Source: Diplosphaera chodatii
Taxonomy: Eukaryota > Chlorophyta > Trebouxiophyceae > Prasiolales > Stichococcaceae
DNA length: 64,000 nucleotides
Reading direction: 5' to 3'
Assembly (NCBI GenBank): GCA_032358165.1
Contig: JAALGY010000038.1
Location: forward strand, 1,550,001 to 1,614,000
Under the pieces are notes generated by a model. That model was not told the DNA's origin. It saw only the letters and a program-made list of their open reading frames with translations, and ran no database searches. A program made the translations under genes and the position numbers. The stretch's first letter is position 1. Each line of letters begins with the position of its first letter. Below, piece by piece: positions 10,786 through 20,568 of this stretch.

Positions 10786-13336
10786 ATGTCGCCGCCGCCG
10801 GGAAAGGCGCCACCCCTTCCGGCCTGGGCAAATTTTGTTGCATCAGCTGCAGCAGCATGCACAGCAGAGGTGCATAACCTTGATGTCTGCACACAACCAT
10901 GGTGGTATTGTGCAAAATGACTGCAGAACTAGATGTACTACACTGTTGACCCATCGCCTGTGAATCACCCCTGCGCTTGGCCAGAAAGCAGTGCAGGCGC
11001 ACCTGAGGCCCGACCAGCATCAGCCATGCATGTGCCGCTGCACGTGCTGAAGAACAATGAGCAAACATCATGCACTATGCAGCGCAATCGGGCTCATGTT
11101 ACGCTCGGGACCGCAGGTGGTCAGCCTGCCGCTGGACACAGCCAAGGTCCGGCTGCAGCTCCAGGCAAAGGGTGCCATCACCCCGAAGTACAAGTGAGGA
11201 CCTCGCTATATCATCCCGTCCTTGTTCAGACTGAAGCTTGCACACGAAACGCTTGCCGAGTCCAGGAGTCGACAGTGTCAACCTGTCCACCGTGGCAATG
11301 CCCACATGCTGTCTCCGCAGGGGCCTGGTGGGCACTACAATGACTGTCGCTAGGGAAGAGGGGGCGAGGGCGCTGTGGAGCGGAGTCATCCCAGGTTGAC
11401 ACATCATTCACTTCATCCTGAGGCACTGTACTGCAGAATCAATGACCATGCTGTACGTGTGTGCTGACATTCTGAAGGAGGACATGCGGGGTCCTGGCAG
11501 GGCTGCACAGACAAATACTCTACGGCGGCCTGCGGATCGGCTTGTACGAGCCTGTCAAGGCCGCGTTCATGGGGGGCGACGCAGACAAGGTGGCGCCGCT
11601 GCACATCAAAATTGCAGCAGGCATGACGACCGGCGCCTTTGCAATCGCCGTCGCCAGCCCCACAGACCTGGTCAAGGTGAGAAGAGAAGGAACGCCTGTA
11701 TTCTATACCAGGCTGAGCTGCCATCTATGACCTGATTAGGTGCAAACACGGCCAGTCCTTGAGGATATCAGTGGGGCCTGTGGTGCAGGTGCGAATGCAA
11801 GCAGAGGGCAAGCTGCCAGAGGGCACCCCAAAGCGATATCCCAGCGCCGTGCGGGCTTACGGCATCATCGTCAGGTGCCTGTCAGCATGGTGGCGCACAG
11901 TGTGGTGGGATATGCGTAGTCGGTCTGCCAGTGCATCCGGAGGACATCTTCGTTCTGTCATTTGGGTGGCAGGGAAGAGGGCCTTGCAGGCTTGTGGAAG
12001 GGCGTCGGCCCCAACATCGCCCGTAATGCCATCATCAATGCAGGCATGCACTTGCCCTGATCATTGATAAGCCACAACGAGCATCTGTGCATGAGCATGT
12101 GCATGAGAGTGCTTCCTGCATGCTGCCAAGCTCAGTGCATCCAGTGCACATGGCTGTACTGCAGTGCATCTTTCGGCGTGCACTCACTCTTGGTTGCAAT
12201 GTGCCTGCAGCGGAGTTGGCGAGCTATGACCAGGTCAGCGGGCGTCATATCCTCCGTACCTATGCCATTCCTGTCTGCAGCATTCACCTCCGAGCATTGT
12301 TGTCATTCACATCAGGCCCAGGTCATAAGGGAGACTGATGCAGTCCGTCTTGCTGTGTGACAGATCAAGCAAAGCTTGCTAGAAGCAGGCATTGTGGAGG
12401 ACAATGCATACTGTCATATACTGTCGGGCCTGGGCGCGGGCTTCTTCGCAGTCGTATGCGGCTCGCCCGTCGATGTCGTCAAGTCGCGCATGATGGGTGA
12501 GTTGTTATGCCGAGCAGCCAGCAATGTCTACGCCGTGTCAGGGTACGGAACGCTGTGGATGCAGCTGGCCGCTGTTTGGTGCTGTCTACATTGCCGCTGC
12601 GGCCCTGGCACTGTGGCTTGGTATGCATGGCCATACCTGATTGTGCGACGCCTTGACCATGGCATTTGCACATGTCAGCGTCATGCTAGATCGAAGGCAG
12701 AGACTGTTGCGTCATCTGGTCCCAGTGGCTGACGAGGCTGGTTGACTCCGCTACAAGTGTCCTTATTTGGATTCAGCTCCCTGCTGAGACTGCAGTGCAT
12801 TTCGACCTGTGGCCTGCGGGGTGCTGCAAGATGTGGTCGTGCAGCATGCACTGCTCCGCATCCACAAGCGTGTGCTGACGCCTTGTGCTGTGAATGATCA
12901 CAGGCGATGCGAGCGGGCAGTACAAGGGTGTGCTGGATTGCTTCGCAAAGACACTGGCGCATGATGGCCTGGGCGCCTTCTACAACGGCTTTCTGCCCAA
13001 CTGGGTGTGCCACCGCCCATCTCGGTCGACTGTGAACTGTGTACTGGGATGGCCGTTGGCTTGCAGTGAAGCCATTGTGTTTGATTCATGCAGGGCCGCC
13101 TTGGCGTCTACAATGTCGCACTTTTCCTCACGCTCGAGCAGGTGTGGCACTGTGCAGTATCTTTTACTCCGCTACTGTCCTGCCTCAACTTCTAAACACA
13201 GGCTCAGAAAACCGTTTCAACATGGCTGTCTACGTCTGCAGACGAGGAAAGCGATGCAGCCTTTTGCTGGCAAATCCTAAACTGTAGAATGGGATGCCCG
13301 AGGTCGCACTGGTTTATGTCTGGGGGGCCTGTCTGA
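10786..13336 (+). CDS. UCP: Mitochondrial uncoupling protein-type inner-membrane carrier
   Basis: SLC25 family carrier of the inner mitochondrial membrane, closest to plant uncoupling proteins, which exchange C4 dicarboxylates/aspartate and can dissipate the proton gradient. Exon 1 (from ATG 10786) has [15 protein letters not shown]. The next exon gives [19 protein letters not shown], the first signature P-x-D-x-x-K-x-R. Later exons give [28 protein letters not shown], the second signature [10 protein letters not shown] (split by the intron after 11678), [28 protein letters not shown], then [20 protein letters not shown] (third signature, 12440-12500), [11 protein letters not shown] and [13 protein letters not shown]. 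The three repeats and spacing fit a full-length carrier of about 300 residues. The last exon (13202-13336) gives a 44-residue tail unlike the short plant C-terminus. Reading through its intron would stop at 13193-13195 instead, so the end is uncertain. Confidence 0.92.
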
Positions 13337-13584
13337 GAGCAGCCGCGCGTGCACATTGCACATTCTTAGACTTATGCACAGCCTGATTCTTGATTCTTGC
13401 TGCCGACCGAGGCACTGTCCGTGCAATGATATAGCATACACTGCCATGCGCAAGGCTTCATCAGCCTGCTGAGAAGGGCGATGTGTTTACACACTACGTG
13501 AGCCCATCAGCGGGATGCTACACAGCTGCACATCTGGACTGCAAGCACATCATAGAAGGGTGGGTGCAACGCTGAAGTGACACA

Positions 13585-13835
13585 TCAGTCGAACAGCGAG
13601 AAGCCCATGTCGTCATCCTCCTCCTCCTCCTCCTGCAGCACCCAACAATGCACCATTTCAGCACCGAAAGTGCAAGTCAGGAAGCAGCAGCCAACCTTGG
13701 GCTCTGGCTAGTAGTCGACATGCCAAGGATACGGAGATGCCATGCACGTGCAGGACACTCTGCCAGTTCAGATGCTACTTAGGCTGCCCACCTCGTCCTT
13801 CTTCTCCTCCTCCTTGTCAGCCTCGCCGCCGGCGT

Positions 13836-13872
<37 letters not shown>

Positions 13873-14536
13873 ACCAGCAGCCGCAGCGCCACCACCGCCT
13901 GCAGAGCGGTGGGAAGGTCTCGGGTCAGCGACCGTAGCACACGTTTGTGGAAAGCATGCAGTGTCCCACAGACATTGCAGCCGGAGGCTATGCAGATGCA
14001 CATGCAACTGTTGAGGCGCTCTATTCGAGCATGCACAGGTTGTGCTGCCGATGCTGATTCCGAAGAAAGTGCAGCACTCACCCACACCGACGTTCGAGAT
14101 GAGGTCCTCAATGGAGGTCTTCTCGAACAGCTTGGCGAACAGGCCCGGCCAGTAGGGGTCGATCGTCACGTTGGCGGCCTTCACCAGCGTGGAGATGTTG
14201 TCGGCCTGCAGGCGGCGGCAGGCAGACGGTCAGCAAGCTCGCCGGACTGGTTGACATCCACGGCTCTCAACACTCCTCGACGGCATGCACCCAGCAGCCA
14301 GCGCCGTGCAGGTGCGGCAGGGTGTTGTGTAGGCAGCTGAGGAGCCTCTGGACTAGCACAGCGCTGTTGGACACCATCCACGCATCATTTCACAGAACGG
14401 TGTGTCGGGCTGCACTGGCCCCCCGAAACGCATGCTGCCGGGTGGTGCCGTCCCAGCCGGGCCTCACCGTGATGTCCACGCCGTCATCGTGCAAGATGAG
14501 CGAGGCGTACACGCACGCAAGCTCGCTGTTGGCCAT
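13585..14536 (-). CDS. RPLP1: 60S acidic ribosomal protein P1
   Basis: Stalk protein of the large cytosolic ribosomal subunit; P1/P2 dimers recruit translation GTPases. Exon 1 (14468-14536) begins [19 protein letters not shown]. Exon 2 (start 14205) has [19 protein letters not shown] followed by [20 protein letters not shown], the conserved dimerisation domain. Exon 3 encodes the flexible hinge, which contains 13 consecutive Gly codons (13837-13875) followed by an acidic-lysine stretch. The last exon ends [15 protein letters not shown] then TGA at 13585-13587, the invariant GTPase-recruiting tail. Four exons; about the usual length for P1 except for the Gly expansion. It is convergent with the carrier gene (about 250 bases between stops). 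Confidence 0.96.
13837..13875 (-). repeat. GGC/GGT trinucleotide run encoding 13 glycines
   Basis: On the plus strand the run is CCG/CCA-type triplets; on the minus strand it is 13 Gly codons in frame within the P1 hinge. The central seven codons are identical GGC, a simple-sequence tract likely to vary in length between strains. Confidence 0.9.
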
Positions 14537-15001
14537 TCTGAAGGATATTAAGCAGCTGGCACCAACGCCGTGCTGCACCAACAGAGAGGCCCGACTGTGA
14601 GCCTGCTGCGAGCCTTTGGTGGGCGCAGAATCTAGCTCGTCGCCTAGGTATATAGTCCAAGTTGTGCTTCCAGCATGCTTGGGGAAGTCTTCGGGGTTCA
14701 GGCCTCGGTGCATGTTTAGCAGGGGAACGTCACACCGTACGTCACACCACAGCCACAACCTTCCAGTCACCCGATGAGTGTTGCAGTTTGTGGAACCAGA
14801 TACACGGTAGCTGCTGGCATGACCATGCTACCAAACCTCGCATGGGCGACAGCCGTACCCCTTGAAGCCGTCCAAACCACCGAAACTTGAAGGATTTTAC
14901 GGTTTATGTACACCAGCCACTGCTCGCGGCCGCTGCACTGGTCGTTGCGGTCTAATCCGATCCACTGAGTACCCCCAGCTCCCAGGTAGCCGTCGTGTCC
15001 C
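14537..15001. other. Spacer between two minus-strand genes
   Basis: About 465 bases holding the 3' UTR of the hydrolase gene and the promoter/5' UTR of the P1 gene. Short frames on both strands have no family resemblance. Nothing else seen. Confidence 0.4.
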
Positions 15002-16771
15002 TTAGCGCGGATTACACTCGGGCCACACCTCCTTCATGAACCGCTTCAGCGCCGGCAGGTAGCCATCCGCCATCTCCAGGTCCTGCAGGTGGTGACGCCA
15101 CCACGTATTGGCTGCAGGCCCATTCATTGTGGAGCCCTTGTCATTGTGTCGTTCTCAGGGTGAAGGGCTGCAGGCTGCTATCATGAAGCATGCCTCCCCA
15201 TCCCACCTGGTGATTGTGGCCTTCCGCCCACAGAGGTTGCGACTTGAGCCTAGCCAGCTCATGCAGCCGCTTGCCGTGCCTGATGTCGATGACTTCATCC
15301 TCTGTGCCCTGCAGCAGTCAGCACTCAAACTCCTGACTTCTGCCACACTCAGGTGTTTGTGAGCTGAACACCTGCTTGCAACCCTGGACCTACTTGACGG
15401 CAATGCAATGTCACTCACATGCATGACGAGCACGGGGCAGTCGATGCGTGGCATCAGCTTTGAGCTGACGAACACGTCCAAACAGGACGGCCATGCGCTC
15501 CATCCGGGGTTCAGCACGCGCATGCCTGTGGGCAGCACCTAGATCTCAAGCAACATACTACAGCACGTAGTTGGAACACTCGGCAGATACCGCTGGAAGC
15601 AAAGCTGGAGGCAATGCAAGAGAGCACACCTGACATAAGGGGGCTGTGCAAGACCAGGCCTGCGAGGCCACGGGTTCGGGATGCCAGATCCACACTGGGA
15701 CCGCTGCCAACACTCTGCCCGTACAGCACAACATCACCTGGCGACCTGTCGAACCTGGGTCATGACAACGAACAACATAAATAAGCGCTTGCATGAGCTG
15801 CACGAAGCACGAGAAACTGCATCCCCGTTTCTGCTCGGCAGTCATCGTCCAATGTCGCAGATGCGAGCAATGTACCTGTCGAGGAGGCAGGTGTATGCTG
15901 CCTCCAGGTCGGCGATGCTGGCTGCCACAGACGGCTGCCCTGTGCTGCAGCCATAGCCGCTGTAGTCATACCCCATCACGTTGCAGCGCAGCTCCTTGGA
16001 CAGCTCCCTGCAGTTGCAGGAGAAATACTTATGCCAATTGTTGGTTGTAACATTCCGCCACTGCTGGATCCCCAACGACTGTGTGGAGCCTCAACTTTTG
16101 ATAATACCAGCTTGCAAAGTCACCGATAGAAGGGTAGCATCTGCCCCAGGTCGACTGCATTGCCGTGGCTGAACAGGATGGTGCGCTTGGTTTCACGCCC
16201 TGCTGAGGTGTATGGGATATATGCTGCAACAATAGACTCTGCTGGCGCGCCATTCCTCTTGGAGCCAGTAGGTATCCGCAGCACCGTGCAGCTGAGCACT
16301 TTCCGGCAGCCCCTGCAAAAGGCCAACCTGTTCAGTCCTGGACGATGAAAAGGACATCCAGGTACTGTGCAGCGGCGGTGTCACCAGCTGCAGTGGCATG
16401 TGCGGCAGGCGCAGCTGTTTACACCGAGTGAACAGCATAGGCGGTCAAGCGCGCACTGGAGCAGGGGCTGGATGTACAACTCGTGCGAGCCGTCCTTATG
16501 CTCAGCAACATGGTATGTGGCTGGCCGAGGCGGGAAGAACGCCAACTTGGAGCTGATGTGGTCCACGACCTTGCTGAGCGGACCCCTGCAGCAGCAATCA
16601 CAACGTCAAACAGAGTTGCTCTGCCTCATCACATGATGAAATTGCACGCAGGCCGCGGCTCATCACATTTGTGGGTGTGGCTTACATCCTCTTTCTCCTG
16701 GGCTTCAGCCAGTGCACATCCGCCTCGTGGTCCCCGCTGCAACAGGGGCTGACGCAGGGTCTTAGGCCCAT
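15002..16771 (-). CDS. ABHD17: ABHD17-type alpha/beta hydrolase (protein depalmitoylase family)
   Basis: Serine hydrolase of the ABHD17 group, which in animals removes palmitate from membrane-bound signalling proteins. The start at 16771 gives MGLRPCVSPCCSGDHEADVH, whose Gly-2 and Cys residues suggest N-myristoylation and/or palmitoylation. The first intron (donor after 16686) keeps phase into KVVDHISSKLAFFPPRP. Later exons give TILFSHGNAVDLGQMLPFYR (16120-16190), GYDYSGYGCSTGQPS (15930), GQSVGSGPSVDLASR with the nucleophile Ser in G-Q-S-V-G (15700), IDCPVLVMHV, GTEDEVIDIRHGKRLHELA with the acid residue (15300), and WAEGHNHQ|DLEMADGYLP with the catalytic His just before the last intron. TAA is at 15002-15004. 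Eight or so exons. Triad, lid-free core and length all match the family. Confidence 0.92.
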
Positions 16772-17437
16772 GCCATGATCCCTGCCGCCCCGACGCTTGA
16801 CTGTCTCTACTGCCCGGCACTGGCTGCCCAACAGGTCGCGGTGACGTGGTGAAGCCCAAGTGACTGTGCGACGACCCACGCACGTGCTGAATCAGGCTGT
16901 AGAAGGGCTAAACCGGTCAGTGGCATGCGTGTCAGTCGCTTGCCGGGGCTGCCTTGAAGATCTTGCAAAGGTTCGTCGCTCGTGTGCCCGAACTTTTCCG
17001 AGCATGCGCGCGAGCGCTGTAGGGTCAGTGTCACCAGCAGATCCACCACCTGCTCACTTGCGGCGATGAGCGTCAGAATAACCTTGCTCTACGCAATCTC
17101 TGATGTGGCGGTGTCAGCGGCCAATATCATGAGTATGGTTTTGTCGTGCAAGCTTGTTGACGCGTCATTTCCCCTGGTGCTTATGTCACTGTTACAGGGC
17201 GCCCGCAGAATGTAGCAGTGCATGCACCTTTGCTGGCAGTCATTCCACGCTCGACTCCTCCAGCAAATTGTCGCAGCTCAAATCTACCAGGGGTTGCCGC
17301 TGCACGCGCGTCACTGTGATTGCGTGTTGTGTCGTTACCTTTGTGACGGCTGCGCAGCGCCAGCACAAGGTGCAGCAGTCGCATGTGCGCCATTGCGTGG
17401 AGTGTTGCAACGTGCAAGGGGATGTGAAGCCCTGCAG
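16772..17437. promoter_or_regulatory. Divergent intergenic region between ABHD17 and RCL1
   Basis: About 665 bases between opposed start codons; both promoters must be here. Scattered short frames (for example plus 16860-17069) show no domain. No specific element could be named. Confidence 0.45.
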
Positions 17438-19396
17438 ATGTCCTCCGGCGTCCTGAGGTTCGAGGGCAGCACACACTTCCGGCAGCGCCTGGTCTGCTCC
17501 ACGCTGTCGGGGCGGACCATCCGCATCGACAACATCCGTGCGCAGGACCAGAACCCAGGGCTGCGAGACTTCGAAGCCTCTCTGCTGCGTCTGTTTGAGA
17601 AGATCACTGACGGCTGCGTGGTCGAGATCAACGAGACAGGTGCATGCCGTATGCATGCCGTGAGGGCGGCCATGCATTGCTGCACAATTACAGCAGTGCA
17701 ATTTGTGCGCATCTCCGGGTGACACTTGCATTGATACATAGGAACAAGCCTTCGGTACCGGCCGGGCATCATCGTTGGCGGCGGCGGCCTGCTCCATGAG
17801 TGTGGCACCGCTCGCGGCATTGGCTACTTCCTTGAACCGCTTGTATGCGTGGCCCTGTTCGGCAGAAAGGTGAGTGGCCACAGCTGCAATGTCGAACCGT
17901 GCATGGACCGCTGCTTGTGGTACTGCCGCTTGTACAAGGCTGCAAAGGTGCTGCGCCAGGCGACCCAGTTTGCCTGCCTTGCAGCCGCTGGGCATCACGC
18001 TGCGGGGCATCACCAACAGCGCGGAGGACCCCAGCGTGGATGTGTGGCGGGCGGTGACGCTGCCGCTGCTGCGCAAGGTCACCGCCGCCGATGGTCAGCT
18101 GCAGCTGAAGATTGCGCGCAGGGGAGCGCCGCCAAAGGTGTGTGCCACCAGAACAGTCATCCTCATGACCCATCACTAGTCACCAGAGTGGCAGGACCAT
18201 GGACAGGGACGACCCCAAGGGGAGGACCTGTACGTCGCATGCATGCTGCAGGCTCTGTTTTTGCTGAACAGAGCTGAGCTGCGCCTGGGGTTGCAGGGTG
18301 GCGGGGAGGTGCAGCTGAGCGTGCCGGCGGTGCGCGTGCTGCCGCCGGTGAGCCTCCTGCAGGAGGGCATGGTGAAGCGGGTGCGCGGCGTGGCGCACTC
18401 GATGCGCGTGTCGCCACAGAACAGCAACCGCATGGTACGCCATCGCGCTGCTTTCCAATTGGAGTCGAGGCAACTGAGATGCGGTCGGCATGGCGTGATG
18501 ATGGCGTCCCCCTCAGACGAGCCTGTGCGCATCAGGTGGACGGGGCACGGAAGATGCTCAACCAGCTGCTTGCGGACGTGTACATCTTCACGGACCACGT
18601 GGCGGGCCCGGAGGCGGGCCTGTCGCCGGGCTACGGCATCATGCTGGTGGCGGAGACGACCGCCAAAAACTTCCTTTCAGCAGAGGCCGCTGTCGCCGCA
18701 GACTCGATGGTACACAACACATCACTGTCGTCACATTGCCGGGTGTTTTCGGCGCACAGTGTGCTTTGCACGCTGGCATCTGTACTGTCATCATGAAAGC
18801 TTGCAGCACGGCTGCCTTGCCCCTGGACCGCCTTGCGGCGCGCAGTGGTGACTTACATTCATATGAGCAGGGTGACGAGGCGGCGGTGCCGGAGGAGGTT
18901 GGCAGCCGCGCAGCCCAGCAGCTGTTTGAGGAGGTCAGCCGCGGCGGGGCGGTGGACAGCACCCACCAGGTGCCGTGCCGCACCACAGCCACTGCACCCA
19001 GGCCCTCCGCATCTGTCCCCCCTGATGACCGCAATGCTGTGCTGTGCCAGAGCGGGTGATGGTCGACCAGCTCGTGGTCGACCAGCATATGATTGTGAGG
19101 TTGGGGTGGACTCCTGCGCCTGCGCCTGCATCCAGCAAACAGCTTCACATGGGGTTTGCAGACGGCTTGACAGCTTTGCACCGCAGGGCCTAATCCTGCT
19201 GCTGTGCGCGATCGGTCCAGCAGAGGTGAATGAGGTGCGGCTCGGGCTGCTGACACCGTACGCAGTGAACACCCTGCGGCACGTGAAGGACTTCTTCGGG
19301 GTCACCTTCAGTATCAGGCCAGAGAAGGAGAGCCAGACGATCTTCCTTTCATGCATTGGCGCCGGCATTAAGAACACTTCCAAGGGCGTCACATAG
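17438..19396 (+). CDS. RCL1: RNA 3'-terminal phosphate cyclase-like protein, 18S rRNA processing factor
   Basis: Nucleolar protein of the small-subunit processome needed for early pre-rRNA cleavage; it has the cyclase fold but lacks cyclase activity. Seven exons with clean phase: 17438-17639, 17742-17869, 17995-18137, 18297-18434, 18536-18709, 18871-18969, 19187-19396. Motifs in order: FRQRLVCSTLSGR, NPGLRDFEASLLRLFEKITD, TSLRYRPGIIVGGG, GIGYFLEPLVCVALF, GITLRGITNSAEDPSVDVW, GMVKRVRGVAHSMRVSPQNS, ADVYIFTDH, SPGYGIMLVAETT, GGAVDSTHQ and the C-terminal CIGAGIKNTSKG. GGAVDSTHQ sits where catalytic cyclases carry their active-site histidine region, consistent with the RCL1 branch. Complete, about 360 residues, normal for the family. 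It lies head-to-head with ABHD17 and about 290 bases upstream of RPS21. Confidence 0.96.
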
Positions 19397-19684
19397 TATT
19401 TTCAGGCTGGTCTTGCTCTGTTTTCCGCCGATAGTTGAGCATCCATCTCCTTGAAATGATGGCCTAGCAGATGTTGCTCCTGCCACCATCTCCCAACTGT
19501 TTCACGCGGTGAAAGGCGTCAACATGAAGAGCGAAGGTCCAATTGGGGACCCAGTTCTGGCTGACATACACAAGTCCCCGCCGGCAGAGGCATTTGCTCG
19601 CCTGGCCGTGCCCGCGCTCGGCCTCTTCGCAACGGCACACGGCGTGCAGGTGGCTTGCCGGAGCAGCGGCCAGAGCCCTTCACC

Positions 19685-19933
19685 ATGTTGAACGACGAGA
19701 ACGAGCTGGTTGACCTGTACCTGCCCCGCAAGTGCTCATGGACCAACAAGCTCATCACGTCGAAGGACCACGGCGCGGTGCAGATCAACATCGGCCACCT
19801 CAATGAGGAGGGCGTGTACATCACCGGCCAGTTCTCCACATTCGCGCTGGTCGGCGCCGTCCGCGCACAGGGCGAGGGTGACTCAGCCATCGACCTGCTG
19901 TGGCAGAAGCGGCGCCAGGAGGTCGGACAGTGA
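19685..19933 (+). CDS. RPS21: 40S ribosomal protein S21
   Basis: Small eukaryote-specific ribosomal protein of the 40S body. Single exon of 82 codons from ATG 19685 (context caccATGttg) to TGA 19931-19933. It reads [20 protein letters not shown], then [17 protein letters not shown], then [19 protein letters not shown]. These match the S21 core (VDLYVPRKCS, KDHASIQ, GQFxTYxxxGxIRxxGExD). The length equals that of other S21 proteins, so no further exons are needed, though a non-coding first exon in 19397-19684 is possible. It is intronless, unlike nearly every neighbour. Confidence 0.95.
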   Translation: MLNDENELVDLYLPRKCSWTNKLITSKDHGAVQINIGHLNEEGVYITGQFSTFALVGAVRAQGEGDSAIDLLWQKRRQEVGQ

Positions 19934-20568
19934 GCGGCGGCACACGGCAGGGTGGGCGGCGGCACAGGGCAGGCCGAAAGTTTGGAGCCTTGCAGCGGGA
20001 GGAGCAGCGGGCTGGGGTGTCTGCCGTCGTAGCAGCCAGCAGATCTGCACGCCTGGTGGTACCTTGAAGGGCTGGCCGCAGCATGTTCTGACATTAGCAT
20101 GCCCAGCACCGGGCTGCTGACATGCCACCATAGCAGCGGCAGGGCCACCACTTGAACATGTATCGTCTAGCTGCATATCAGCAAGCTCGACAAACTTACA
20201 CTAGCAGAACGCCAACGTAACTGTGAAGCGGAGCTGCACTGTGTGGGCTGCGTCCCGAGCACCTGACCATCCACCTATGCCCAGCAGACACCTCCCATGC
20301 CAAGATTGTTGTGCATTTCAACTTGACTCTCACTCACACAGTACCCTGGTCAGCCTCTTGGGTCACAAAACGGCTGCGTGTTTTGAGTGCTGCAGGGCAT
20401 CCATCGACATGCGCTGCAATGAGGCTCTGTAAGCTTGCTGCGGCGGCACTTGCGTACTTGCGCTTGTCCTCCCACATGCAATTTGTCGAGCATCGACGCC
20501 TGCATTAGGCTGAGGATGCATGGCCACTGTGCATAGACGTGTGGCATTGAGGCAACCGATTGCACAGC
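19934..20568. other. Spacer between RPS21 and the WD40 gene
   Basis: About 635 bases: RPS21 3' UTR and the promoter of the next gene. Only short frames, none with family content. A 5' non-coding exon may be present but no signal decides it. Confidence 0.4.

Noticed and set aside
17240..18082. 280-codon minus-strand open frame
   Set aside because: Lies antisense to well-defined RCL1 exons; a shadow of GC-rich coding sequence.
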